Assembly (NCBI RefSeq): GCF_030247195.1
Contig: NC_080672.1
Span: forward strand, 362,134,271 to 362,198,270
Reading direction: 5' to 3'
Origin: Topomyia yanbarensis
Lineage: Eukaryota; Arthropoda; Insecta; Diptera; Culicidae
Length of the DNA: 64,000 nt
Below, piece after piece: positions 44,042 to 55,168 of the stretch. The notes under the pieces were generated by a model. It had not been told where the DNA came from, searched no databases, and saw only the letters and a program-made list of their open reading frames with translations. Within the stretch, counting starts at the first letter, position 1; every line of letters begins with the position of its first letter. A program made the position numbers and the translations under genes.

Positions 44042-46302
44042 ACTTAACTATAGTTTCATGAAATTTTGAATATACGTTCGCTGTAAATTTATCTGTAATA
44101 TCATTCGAAGTCAGAAGTTTGAAGGTGGCAGAATGACCATTTTTTCGGGAGTCTTTGTAAAATATATTGACGCTAGGTATTTGAAGGGGACGGACGGTGG
44201 ATTGTTCCGGAAGACTATGTGTAAATCGGTTTACTGTGCTGATGAATTACTTGGAAATTCAATCTCTACCATAAAATACAAAAAAACGTTTTAAATATTT
44301 TTATTTCATCATCTGTTATATTTATTTCTGATGGTTGAACACTTGTAAAACTAACAAAAAACTATTTCCAAAAGATTTGACCGAAGTTTGTTCATGTTTG
44401 TATCTCATTTCATGTAAATTTTAGTTGCAAATCTTGAATCGTATATTCATGAAATTATTTAGCGCTAGGTGTTTGAAGGTGACGGAGGGATAATCTATTT
44501 AGAACACTGTATATTTGGGGTCAAAGTTTATAACCAGGCACACCTCAAAAGCATTAGGACCTGTTTCAGCTTAATCAGACATGATTAAGGGGACACGCGA
44601 AACGGTCAAAGCGTCAAAAATTCTACCCGTGGAACAACACCAAGAGCCTTTGAAGATTCAAAAATTGAATTCGTACTTTTTATTCTAAATGTCTTAGAAT
44701 GAGATGAAACGTCATGATTTAGTGTTACTTCGAAAAAAAAATGTTTTGTTCGAATTGACACCAGATATCAAAGTTTCATGTATTTCTAAGATTAAAAGCT
44801 GCAATTTCTAACTCAATTCTAATCTCAACTTTCCATATCCCAGAAAAAGTGAGATCTTCGTGATTACACCAATTCTCGACGTTCCATGTCATTATAGGAC
44901 ATTTTTTCCGATTCCGAGCTCACGTTTAGGGATTTAGGAATTTTTTTTCGTTGTGATATCAAGACCAGTATAACGAGTAATTTTAGGAGCTGTGATCTGA
45001 TTGGTGTATTGTTGGATGTCATTAGATTTGAATCACTAGTCCAGGCGCTGTCAGGACATTGCGGATATGTCCCAGCCATCATCGAACCAACTTTTTACAC
45101 ATGTAACGTAAACAACGATACTTTTATGATCTATTTCTGTATAAGGTTTTTACTCATACTTCGAGGAAAATTGTTCACATTTTTTCTTTTCTATTCTCTG
45201 ACCTTATATTCGTTAAATTTTCACTTTGCGCCGGGGCCCGGTTCCACGCATAAATAAACTGTCTGGAAAAACCCAGCTGATGGTCAAATGGATGTCGAAC
45301 AACATTCGTCATCAAAGACTCCGACTTCCCGTTACCCGAATCATACAAATTCAACTGGGTCGGGTCATATTTCAGCTTCGTTCGTATCAAAGATAATTCG
45401 CTTAATATTCAGCTGTGACAGATAAGTTCGTCCAGATAAACTCAGAATTGTGATATTCTGTCTAAAGCAAGCAAATTATGTTACTGACCGCGAGTTTTTT
45501 TATGAAGGACATGTCGCGTCTACATGCCCGCTTAGAAAGTTGAGATCGATGGTGTTGACACTGATTCGAGTTTATTACGCGTGGATCTACTGAAGTACGT
45601 GGTTGGTTGTTTCAAGAACCCCTTGCTCTGGTGAGCAAAAATTTTGAATGGTAATCACACTGGATGGGATAAAATAATGTATATCGTGGCGGTAAACATT
45701 TGGTAAGAGAGTCCACGTCACCATACCTCGCGTATAAAACAGCGTCCGAGCAAACTAAAGCGTTCCGCGCTTAGTAATCTTTTGTACAAATACTAAAAAG
45801 AGCTACGTCACTAGTTGGAATGTGACTCTGATGATCTCCACGTGGGGAATTTTTTTACTGCGTCCAAAAACTGTAGTCAGAAGAGATTCCTTCTAAAGAC
45901 TTTAATTTGTCTTTTGAGAAATCTACCAGCTGGAGGAAGCTTAGAAATTTGAAATAAAACAAATCCCACGCTCCAAGGAACACCAAAAAGTACTCAACTT
46001 AGTGCATGACTTATTAGACACCGACAACTAATGCTAACACTAAATACCTGCCTCAATCAAAAATGGTACTTTTAATTCTGGAATCGCATAAAAACTAGTA
46101 TTCATTCAATAAAGCATCCCCTGGAATGATTCTAGAGTAAATAGCCCCGGAAATAAAATCAAAAGTAAGTACGATATTGTACGTATTTAGTGAAACTTGA
46201 CTCAACAGTAATACGTTATCCAAGCAGATTTTTGGAAGTTCTTATTCCATTATGCAAAAAAAATGGACTAAACCGTTTTGCGCGTTAAGGGCACAAGACC
46301 TA
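44042..46302. other. Non-coding, no gene seen
   Basis: GACGCTAGGTATTTGAAGG (about 44170) and GCGCTAGGTGTTTGAAGG (about 44463) mark a weak internal duplication. A 71-codon minus frame at 45175-45390 (KYDPTQLNLYDSGNGKSESL) has somewhat protein-like composition but no family I recognise and no splice or start evidence. Confidence 0.45.
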
Positions 46303-46803
46303 ATATAAATTAAGTTTAGCTTTTTTGTGTTTCGAATTCATCTCGTCAGTAACTAGCACCATCTGGGTGTCTAGTTAGACGATGTATCTAAACTAGTTCC
46401 CAAATTAGCACTAGTTAGACACAAAAAATTCCAAACAGTTCACACGACATATGTGAACGCCTAAAGCCACATGTCCCGAGTGATGTCCCGGGAAGCAAAT
46501 ATAGCTCTGGTTTGCTGACGAGAAAGCGAAGACGAACTTTTGTCTTTGGGTTTCTTGAACCAAAAGACAAGAGTTCGTCTTCGCTTTCTCGTCAGCAAAC
46601 CAGAGCTATATTTGCTTCCCGGGACATAACTCGGGACATGTGGCTTTAGGCGTTCACATATGTCGTGTGAACTGTTTGGAATTTTTTGTGTCTAACTAGT
46701 GCTAATTTGGGAACTAATTTAGATACATCGTCTAACTAGACACCCAGATGGTGCTAGTTACTGATGAGATGAATTCGAAACAGAAAAAAGCAAAACTTAA
46801 TCT
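46303..46803. mobile_element. 500-bp near-perfect palindrome (foldback)
   Basis: The arm 46303-46548 is repeated in reverse complement at about 46560-46803 with few mismatches. Shared segments include TTTCGAATTCATCTCGTCAG, ATCTGGGTGTCTAGTTAGAC, AATTCCAAACAGTTCACACG, GAAGCAAATATAGCTCTGG and GACGAGAAAGCGAAGACGAA. The loop is about 11 nt (GTTTCTTGAAC). No coding capacity. Sequence at the arm ends resembles the GACGAAG foldback family. Confidence 0.92.
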
Positions 46804-47329
46804 TATTCCGTGTTTAGGCAAGATAGAAACGAACAAAACAACAGTAAGGAGAGTGGTGGTGGAGTGCTTATAGCATTGGGTTACAAATTCAAAGCACATT
46901 GGGTCTCTCTCCCTCACGATGCCAACGCTGAGCAACTTTGAAAATGATTGGAGCTTTCTGTTATCCATTAGCGATTGTAATTCTGCTGCTATGGTTCGGA
47001 CGTGCATAATACAGTATGCAATTGATCATTTCATACCATAGAAATCCATAGGTGAGCCTATCCACCCACCATTCTTTAATACAACCTTGAAAAGCTATAA
47101 ACGTGCGAAACGGTGCGCTCTAAAAAAACTTATGAAGCGGCCCTCTTTCCATTCTGTTCGATGAAACCTTACCCAAATGAACAGATTTCCGAATTAGTTA
47201 TGAAATTTGCCTTTCGACTCCGTCTCATCTGCATCTGATACTAGCTTAGTGATAGGACTAAGCTAGCCCCGGATTGACGCTAGCTCCAAAAAAAACGGAG
47301 ACACAATTTGTGTTCCTGCGCAAACCCCT
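46804..47329. other. Non-coding; inverted foldback-family copy at 47200-47310
   Basis: AAATTTGCCTTTCGACTCCG, CTAGCTTAGTGATAGGACTA and GACGCTAGCTCC are the reverse complement of 43920-44041. Nothing else is recognised. Confidence 0.55.
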
Positions 47330-47500
47330 AGTCAAAGCTCTGGCCTTCCTCAGGGCAGTCATCTAGGACCCTTCATATTTCTGCTCTACCTTAACGATCT
47401 AAACTTTGCAGTAGACTGCTTATCTTTTGCCGATGATACCACTTAGGCAAAAACTTAGATGATGCAGAATTCCTACAGAAACAGATTTATTTTCAAACCG
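47330..47500 (+). pseudogene. CR1/Jockey-like RT remnant
   Basis: One frame reads SGLPQGSHLGPFIFLLYLND then LNFAVDCLSFADDTT and a stop. Motif B and the FADD catalytic box are both intact, the clearest small RT scrap in the window. It is bounded by foldback-family sequence on both sides (47.2 and 47.6 kb). Confidence 0.85.
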
Positions 47501-47574
47501 GTGTTAGATCAATAGGATGGTATTAGATGTTTAAAAAATAATAGTTCAAAATTACCTTTGCGCGTGAAGAGCGC

Positions 47575-47645
47575 AACACCATGAAATTTGCGTTTCGATT
47601 TCGTCTCATCAGAATACGGGAACTGCTTTCCACTAAGGAGAAACA
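47575..47645 (-). repeat. Foldback-family fragment
   Basis: GCGTTTCGATTTCGTCTCATCAGAA..CCACTAAGGAGAAA, matching pieces of the family at 10248, 43.9 and 50.4-52.0 kb. Confidence 0.6.
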
Positions 47646-48451
47646 TAGCATAATGCAGCTTGCATTGGCTTGCTATGCCAAACCAAACGATTCGGGTTTC
47701 ATTAGTTCTCATCAGCTTAAAATGAATTCCTTTTCATGAGGGACATCACACTTGACTAGGGGTTTAATAATTTAATTTTCACATTTTGCAAATTTCTGAA
47801 AATTTTAAGTTGAATTTTCAAATTTCAAAACGTTGACCTTTTTAACTTTTTTAATTTCTAAATTTTAAAATTTTTGTGCCTTCGAATTTTAAAATTCTTG
47901 GATTTTAAAATTCTAGAGTTTTTGGATTTCAGAATTTAAAATATTTTTTTTTTAAATTTTTAATTTTTTTGAATATTCCCAGATTCTTAAATTTTAATTT
48001 TTTTAGCTTGTTAAATTTTTAAACTTTCATGGTTTTAAATTTTTAAACTTCTAAATTTCTTTAAATGTTCAAATTTCAAAATTTTTAAATATCGGAATTT
48101 TTAAATTCCTAAATTTTTAACCTTTTAAATTCTTAAATTTTCAAATTTTTTGGAGCTTTGGATTTTTAAATTTTTATGTTTTGGATATTATTTTATATTT
48201 TTAAGTTTTTAAATTTTGGAAGCTTAAAATTTTAAATTTTTTGAATATTTGAACTTTAGAATTTTTGAATCTTCAAATTGTTATTTTTCCAATTTTTAAA
48301 TTCATATATTTTAAAATTTTAAAGTTCTTAAATTTTTGAAATTTTCAGATTGTTAAATTTTTATATCTTTAAACTCCTTTCAAATTTCTAAATTTCTCAG
48401 TTTCTAAATCTGTACATTTCTAAATTGCAGTATACTTTCGACTGTTATAGT

Positions 48452-48792
48452 GATAATTTATGATTTAAAGATCCGCGTTTCAGTTAATAAAATTCAAGAA
48501 CACTCGTTGGTCTCTTTCTCTAACGATACTGGACCCTTTTCAAGAAATTTGTAATGTTTTCATTATGTAATTTTCTTAAATTGGAAGCAATTCTGAACTT
48601 TACTGAGATTTTTTTTTACAGAAAACTCTCGGGTAGGTTTAGAAAGGTTTCAACTTTAAGAAAATGACATAATAATAACATTACAATATTTTGGCAAAAG
48701 GCCCAACATGGACGGAAAAGTTGGAGAAAGAGAGCAACGAGTGCTCTAGATTTTTATTGACGGAAACGCTGATTTTTAAATCATAAATTATT
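48452..48792. mobile_element. About 340-bp diverged foldback MITE
   Basis: GATAATTTATGATTTAAAGATC..GCGTTTC, ACTCGTTG-TCTCTTTCTC and TTGTAATGTT-TATTATGT in the left half reappear in reverse complement in the right half, ending AAATCATAAATTATTTC. Arms are about 150 bp. Non-coding. Confidence 0.8.
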
Positions 48793-48900
48793 TCTAAGTT
48801 CCTTAATTTTTAAATATTTAAATTGGTTATTTTAAAATATTAAATTTTCTAATTTTTCAAATACTTTAATTCTTCAATTTTCAAATCTTTTAATTTTTAA

Positions 48901-49407
48901 CCCATTCATGCCCATGTTGTTTGTGGACAACAACGTATTTAATCAGCTATAAATTTTGATTGAGGCGCAATTTGCTCACGAAACCAAGTAACGCTCATTA
49001 ATGTGATTGTTGTCTTTAATTTGAGTATTAACAGTTACAAGGATCAGCTCTAGAACTGAAGTTATTGCAATTAGTCTGATTGGATTCCGATGGAGCAGTG
49101 CTGCCAGGGACAGTTTGCGTTGACGACCGAAATTGATTTTTCGTATTTCTTCGTTATGGTGCAATATTATTGAACTTATCAATTTAGACCGTCGTTGGCT
49201 ACGTTTTCCACGTAATTGGACTATTGTAATTATTCTAGGAGAATTGTATTGAGCATTACAAGGTAAAAATTGACCAGCTTCTAGCACTACCATAGAAGTA
49301 CCTATCTTTATGAAAATAGGCTTTTCGTGTTTCTTGACCCCACCGTTTTCAAGGAAAAATAGTTTTGAAACCCTACATGCACTAGAAAAAAGTTGGGCAT
49401 GAAAGGG
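48901..49407. mobile_element. 507-bp MITE, TTAA TSD, copy 2 (piggyBac-like)
   Basis: Same family as 39213-39730. TTAA lies at 48897-48900 and 49408-49411; the ends are CCCATTCATGCCCA and TGGGCATGAAAGGG. It differs from copy 1 by scattered substitutions and a short deletion near 49170. A 105-codon minus frame inside is not supported as a gene because copy 1 does not preserve it. Confidence 0.93.
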
Positions 49408-49690
49408 TTAAATAATCATTTTTTTAAATTTTATCGTTTTAAATCAATAATTTATTAAAGTTTAATTTTTTTAACTTCTTTACTTTTATAATTTTCTGTC
49501 TTCAATTTCAAGATCTTAAAAATTTTAAAATTTTGGATTTCTTTTTATTTAAAAAAAATTATATACCGAAGTTTTAAAATTTCACATCTTTAGATGTTCA
49601 ATGCACTCAATTGTATAATTTTTGAATATTTTAACCTTGAGATTTAGAAATGCTTTAATTGTTAAATTCGTGAGTTCTTGAAGATGATTT

Positions 49691-49858
49691 TTTGATTTCG
49701 ACCATAGAGGTTTTAACCTTAGAGTCATTCACCTCTTTTTTCGGGATAGAAAAATTTCTTCAACAAAAAGCTCTAACCCTATGTGCGGTGTTGGGAATCG
49801 AACCCAGATGAGCTGCGCACAAGGCAATCGATTTGCCATCTACGCTATGCCTGCCTTT
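49691..49858 (-). mobile_element. tRNA-derived SINE (Feilai-like)
   Basis: On the minus strand an A box TAGCGTAGATGG lies at 49847-49836 and a B box GGTTCGATTCC at 49804-49794, followed by CAACACCGCACATAGGGTTAG and a body with AGGTGAATGACTCTAAGG and TTAAAACCTCT. The box order and spacing fit a Pol III tRNA-type promoter. Resemblance to Aedes Feilai is from memory. The tail region near 49691 is T-rich on the plus strand. Confidence 0.8.
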
Positions 49859-49886
49859 GATTGATGCATCCTTGAATTTTTATTTA

Positions 49887-50161
49887 GGGATCATCCATAA
49901 ATGACGTAGCATCATATGGGGGAGGGGAAGTTTTGTATTTTGTCATGATGTGTGACAACAGGGGGGCAGGGGTCATGTCATGCCACGTAGCTTTTTTAAA
50001 GGGGAATAAATTTTTCAATTTTTAAAAAACATTGCGGTGACAAGGGGGTAGGGTTACCGTCAAGCTACGTAATTACCAGGGGGTATTCAGAGGTTGGTGA
50101 CGATGGGAGAGGGGGGTGTTAAAAATCACTCAAAAATACTACGTCATTTATGGATGGTCCC
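49887..50161. mobile_element. 275-bp MITE with 3-bp TTA TSD
   Basis: TTA lies at 49884-49886 and 50162-50164. The left end GGGATCATCCATAAATGACG and right end CGTCATTTATGGATGGTCCC give TIRs of about 23 bp with one mismatch. The interior has G-rich runs (GGGGGAGGGG, AGGGGGGTG). The same 3-bp TSD class as the 4.9-kb element, but with different TIRs. Confidence 0.92.
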
Positions 50162-50180
50162 TTATCATTTCATCATTCGA

Positions 50181-50219
50181 AATTGGGAAATCAATATTTT
50201 AAATATTGATTTCCCAATT
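50181..50219. repeat. 39-bp perfect palindrome
   Basis: AATTGGGAAATCAATATTT, one T, then its exact reverse complement, 20 bp beyond the MITE border. It could extrude a cruciform or be a hairpin scar. Confidence 0.9.
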
Positions 50220-50267
50220 CTTTAATTTTTATTTTTCTATTTCCTTTTCTTGATTTTTTTTTTAATA

Positions 50268-50332
50268 CAGGTCTGACTCGATTATCCGGGGATTTCAAAA
50301 AATCTCAACCCGGATAATCGAATCAAACTTTT
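50268..50332. mobile_element. Pogo-like terminal sequence
   Basis: TA then CAGGTCTGACTCGATTATCC, with CCCGGATAATCGA about 40 bp later in inverse orientation. CAG start, TA flank and the CGATTATCCG word resemble pogo/Tigger TIRs. A related piece is at 58850-58875 (TTGACTCGATTATCCGCAG). No second full end. Confidence 0.45.
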
Positions 50333-50756
50333 TTTGTGTTATTTTATGAATTTTAGCTTCATTCAAGACGCGCAAAGATGGTTTTAAACTGGTTTCTACC
50401 TAGTTTTTACCTAAATTATTCTCCACTAAGGAGAAATATAACAAACATGTATATTTCATTTTTATTTATTATTCCAATAGACCTCTGCACTCTAATTCAC
50501 AGTATAAGTTATATAAAAAATAATTCAGACTATCAACAAATCATATTACAGTAGGTACATGTAACATTTTATCACTAAATATTAAAAAAAAAATCAAACT
50601 TAAATCAGCTTAGCTTAGTTGAAAATCAAACTTAAATCAAACTAATTACACTTTTAGAAGAGTACCTAATATATTCAATTAGAAATTAAATACAAACTAA
50701 TCAAATATAATCGAATGGAATTATTATACTAAGACAGCAAATCGCTCAAAAAAAAT
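50333..50756. other. Non-coding; foldback-family piece at 50375-50450
   Basis: GATGGTTTTAAACTGGTTTC and TCCACTAAGGAGAAATATAAC match the arm ends of the hairpin at 10421-10640. The rest is AT-rich without features. Confidence 0.5.
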
Positions 50757-50795
50757 TCATATTGAAATGCCGAAGGAAAACTGAACTAAACCCAC

Positions 50796-50989
50796 GTTCT
50801 GCCGCGCCAACCTTTTCGCAAGATACTGTTCACCGTAGGCAAAATCTGCCATCAGTCTGTGAAAGAAGCAATCATTTTTTTTCCAGTTAGGTATGCACAT
50901 TGCAAGCCTTTCTTCGAGGTGACCAATAAACATGTACCCGTCGAAAACCTGTCTTTTTGGCTTGTGCCACCACCAATCGTTGGAATTTG
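50796..50989 (-). CDS. Candidate orphan exon, 64 codons, unknown protein
   Basis: On the minus strand an acceptor-like TTTATATTATTCAG precedes 50989. The segment of 194 bp ends at CAGAAC before GTGGGTTT at 50796, a plausible donor. The only open frame uses a 2-nt start phase and ends on a codon boundary: NSNDWWWHKPKRQVFDGYMF, IGHLEERLAMCIPNWKKNDC, FFHRLMADFAYGEQYLAKRL, ARQN. The composition (Trp-rich, mixed charged and hydrophobic, varied codons) looks like a conserved globular protein, unlike any other short frame here. I do not recognise the family. It could be a host exon, a processed or captured fragment, or an old insertion. No companion exon was found within several kb. Confidence 0.4.
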
Positions 50990-51009
50990 CTGAATAATAT
51001 AAAGTCAAA

Positions 51010-51856
51010 TGAGCAAATAATCCTCTTCACCGATTCTTTCCTCTCTTTTACACTTCTCGCCACTTGACACTGTCATGGATGGTGATCATAACCATCATCA
51101 ATGATCGAGCTTTCGAGTCATCATTTCGCCGTTAGACAGATGACGGCTGATGCCATCGTTTGGGAATGTTTTTTACTAACCCGAAGGAATCAAGACGTCT
51201 GTCCGGAATGGGAGAGGGTCGTCATTAACAAACGAATGAATGTGACGCGGCATAATCATAAAAAATATTAAGCTTTTTTCGAACTGGGAGCTGTGTTCGG
51301 GCTTCACATAACCTTCACTCTTTCTTCGCCGAAAGAAAGGAATTGGCAAAGACGACTAGATAATAAAACTTCGACAACACGCGGCTGCCTGTAGTAACGT
51401 GGCTTTGATCTTCCCAAACGTTCCACAGTGACCGGATCACCGGATTCTAAACAAAAGTTATATATCGGATATCGGTTTGACTTTCCTGCTTTCAATTTGA
51501 ACAAACTAGACAGATTTGGGTGTCTCTAGACTCTCAGTGGAAAAAGCAATCCACGCTATGGCATATTTGATTTTTTTCGACCTCAGAGCAGCCCGAACCG
51601 AGCTTTCAACGTTCCTTCCAGGTGTGAAAGCCTCTTATCAGATTGGTCGAAGTGAAGAGTGTCAAGTTCCAGCGAGGATGGATTGAACGATAACACAAAC
51701 GATTTCCGCACTATCTTAATGAGAAATTATATTCATTTACACTATGTTTTGTTTTTACTTAGTGGAGAAAAAGTTAGGTAAAAACTAAATTCTCTACTAA
51801 GGAGAAAATTATTTAAAACCACATTTACGCGTCAAGTGCACAAAACCTGTAACTAC
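51010..51856. other. Non-coding, no gene seen
   Basis: A 66-codon minus frame at 51304-51504 has no domain and no splice borders I trust. Palindromic foldback-family words (TAGTGGAGAA, TCTACTAAGGAGAA) begin near 51765. Confidence 0.45.
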
Positions 51857-52037
51857 AAGTTATGGAATTTGGCTTCGACTTCGTCTCATCAGAACCCGAC
51901 ACTAACTTAGTGACAGTGCTCACGAACACAGTGCTTACGTGTTTCAAGGTAGCACAAATCCGGCGTTAGCTTAGCCCTGTCACTAAGTTAGTGTCGGATT
52001 CTGATGAGACAAAGTCGGAGCGCAAATTCCATAACTT
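51857..52037. mobile_element. Foldback-family hairpin, arms about 60 bp
   Basis: AAGTTATGGAATTTG..CTTCGTCTCATCAGAA..CCGACACTAACTTAGTGACAG on the left is matched in reverse by CTGTCACTAAGTTAGTGTCGG, TTCTGATGAGACAAAG and CAAATTCCATAACTT. The loop is about 60 nt. Same family as 43920-44041. Confidence 0.85.
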
Positions 52038-53423
52038 ATAAATAAATTTTATTTTTATGATTTCAAGTCGGACAGATTTGGTTTGGAAAAAATTACAAGA
52101 TCAAACTTTGAATGAAATATCCAACGATTAACGTTTATTTTGGTTTTCCCCGTTCTCAAGTGAAGAAAAAAGCTAAAGCCAATAACAAAAAACATATTAA
52201 GGAAGTTTTATACCTTTGAGGGCAGTAAAATGCCGCGGTTCTTTGTGATTGTTTAAAGTATATCGTAAAAGAAGAATGACCAGCATTTAAACATGTGCCA
52301 TGAGCTTCCGCAATTGCACCTTATCACAAAGATCACTTCGTCATCCCGTCGCTTGATTTTCTTTGTCCATTACTGCTATCAGCAAGTCGCACTTTTATGC
52401 AAATACAACTATTCTTGTGGTAGACGCGCTCCGCACGCCTTTGAAACTCAAAAATTACAATCAAATTTCTCGTTGCTAATTATAGATCTGGTAAAATATA
52501 AGATTTTGTAAGCTAAGAGCTATCAATATGACGTACAACAGCTACACATCTCTCCAACCGGTCACAAATCGAATCAATCCTGAAATTGATGTGTGCTAAT
52601 TAAATGGCATTGTTTTCAAACGTAGCACGAAATTCAACACAATTGATTCACGTGATTCGAACAGATTTCTCCTATCTCGCTATCCTCAAAACCACCAAGA
52701 ACACAAACATCTGTATAGGTAGGTACCTAAATAATTCCTGTTTAGTTAGTTCAGCACAGCGGAATTCCACTCAACAACAATAGGACAACTAACAAAATTA
52801 TATCAAACTACAAGAGCTTTTGGATCTGTGTGACAAAATTTTCGTTCTTTGTCTCTTATTAGTACTTTTACTACACGGTTTTTTTCATCCAGAATAGTGC
52901 TGCTGCAACCACCGGAGAACCGATCCAATCCGGCAAACAGTGCGAACAATCGGATCGAAAGGCAGACAATCTAGGTATCTGCGTGGAAGGAAAATATAAA
53001 CAGATTCTTTAGTTCAAGTTCAATTCTGCTATCGCTGTGATGACAATGTGGGTGTGGGTGTGTGCGTGCAGGTCGCAGTCGCTGTGCTAGAATAGCACAC
53101 TTTCAATCGTACTCGCACTCGTGTGGGTGGATTCTGGACGGGCTTCGATTCGGTATGATAGTGGAGCACTGTGGAGCAGTGACAGTTGAGTGAGAGAGAG
53201 AGAAATGGGACGCTTTGGCACTGTGAGACGAATGTTCGCATCAGGTGGTCAAGATTATAATACATTCGGATAAGGCGACTTTTTCTAGCATGATACTTCA
53301 AATGTTTCAACGTTGGAAGTACAGTTTTAAAATTTTTCACAGGAATGGTTTTCGCGTTTTTCAAGGAGAATAACAGCTGGTGGAAGATCGAATTAATCCA
53401 CCTAGCAGTGAGATGAGACATTT
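52038..53423. other. Non-coding; TG-rich stretch at 53045-53075
   Basis: GTGGGTGTGGGTGTGTGCGTG near 53050 is a short GT-rich run. CAGTGAGATGAGACATTTC at 53407-53425 repeats 21249-21267 and forms the left flank of the hAT-like end. No gene is supported. Confidence 0.5.
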
Positions 53424-53599
53424 CAGGGTTGTTACGGAAGATAACAAAATAGCAACTAGAGCTTACATCCCGGGAATTTATTTCCCGGGAATCCCGGTAT
53501 TTTTCGATTTCCCGGGATTCCCGATTTCCGGGAAATTGTGTTTTCTCATTCCCGGGATTTGGGAATCCCGGGAAAAGATTTTTAATTTATTCCATAAGA

Positions 53600-55165
53600 T
53601 TTAGATTCTCCAAATGAAATTCTGTAGGATATATCTTTACTGGCAAACATTTGGAGTGAGTAGTGAATGCAGATTGTGCTTTTCCAACTGATTTGCACAT
53701 CAATGGACTATCCATCTTTAGGCTCACTGATAAGTTTTCGTGATTTTTTTTAGAAATATAGTCCACGCCATACTCAAAACACTGCTAAAGAATGTTGCAT
53801 TCATTCAAATTTTCATTGAAAATGGATTAATTTGCCGGCCGTTATGCCGAACCATTTCCATACAGTAGCGTTAGTGGTGCGCACGATATCTCTGCCACCG
53901 ATGAACCGATTGATCAGATTTTTAACAATTCTTTTAATAGTTTATTTTAATAGTTAGATCTTGAATGAAAGGGCTTGCAATCAAATTAGTAATGGAAATT
54001 GTGTTCAAAACTTGGGATGGTTTGTAGTGATATCATGCTTAACGCAAACGCTATTTAAAATAAGGAATGTTTCTAGAACGTCTGCAGAAATATTTGGTCA
54101 GCTCACTAATAAAAATCTGATATATGATTTTTTGTTATTTATGTTATGAATACTGCAAACGTTAAAAACATGTTGAAAAAACAAGCTTGGACTAATAAGT
54201 TTTTTATTCTATGAAAACATTTATAATTATATTGAGAACCTAATTACTTTACGAGATATTTCATTTAAAGCTGCCCCTTAACATAGCGTCTAATGTAAAA
54301 TTGCTCTTTTTAATGTTGTAATTGTAATATTTCGCGAAACATTTTGAGATCCACTGCAAAATTTTTACACAATATTTTTAACATGATTTTTATTATTTGA
54401 AGAAAAAATAATCAAAAAATTGATCCAACTTTAATAAAATTCTAAATCTTTCCGGCAAGCTCATGCGAAAATGCAACATATTAAATTTAATATTTTTTCC
54501 ATGCATCAAATACTTTCCGAGCTATCAGCGAATGAAAAATGTTCAATTTTTTTAACTTCAAAAGTCGAAAGCCCTTACCTTGAAGTAAATATTATATTTA
54601 GCCATAAAAAACCTGTTAAATATTCTTTAGTATGCAAGAAAAAAAATTGGAATTAACTAAAATTTTATTTGTAAATCTGACGTTGATTGGCCTGTACGGT
54701 GCATACAAGTTATCATCGATGTCTAAACTATTTTTCGTGAATGAAACGAAATGATTCGTTCTTTTATCAATTGTTTTATATAGTATAAATATTTTTGGAA
54801 AGGGTAAATTTATTTTTCGTACATGAAAAGAAAAAAAATCGTATTTCTATATTACATTGGATCTTTTTGGATCGATGTTTGACAACATCGGTTTTATTTC
54901 AAAGTTCTCACCCCTATTTTGTACTAGAAAAAATTGTTATATTTGCATTTATATTATATTTATCCATATAAATTTCGATAACAATCAACTAAAAACAAAA
55001 TAAATTAAAACAATTCGTATATTTTACCAAAGTTGGTTTTATGAAACTTATTCTTAGCAGAATTAATAATATTTTTTCTCAGTGTATACTCTTATTTGAC
55101 AGTTTGCGCTCCAAGTCGAAATCTAGTACCGCAATCTAACAAGCTCGAACGCTTAGTCGAATGCG
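53600..55165. other. Non-coding, strongly AT-rich
   Basis: Only short frames. No motif or repeat recognised beyond general AT-richness. Confidence 0.45.
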
Positions 55166-55168
55166 ATA

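Larger units (their letters stand above)
47765..49690. repeat. AT-rich degenerate low-complexity tract
   Basis: Long runs of AAATTTTTAAATTTT-type words with scattered C and G, no fixed period. The tract is split by a foldback at 48452-48792 and a TTAA MITE at 48901-49407. It is probably a decayed simple repeat that now serves as an insertion target. Confidence 0.8.

Noticed and set aside
45175..45390. Endogenous viral or host protein fragment
   Set aside because: Composition is mildly protein-like but I could not match any family or motif, and no splice or start context supports it.
48976..49293. 105-codon minus-strand frame
   Set aside because: Lies wholly within a non-coding TTAA MITE; the sister copy at 39.2 kb does not keep it open.
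49794..49847. Functional tRNA gene
   Set aside because: A and B boxes are good, but the acceptor stem does not pair and the sequence continues into a SINE body.
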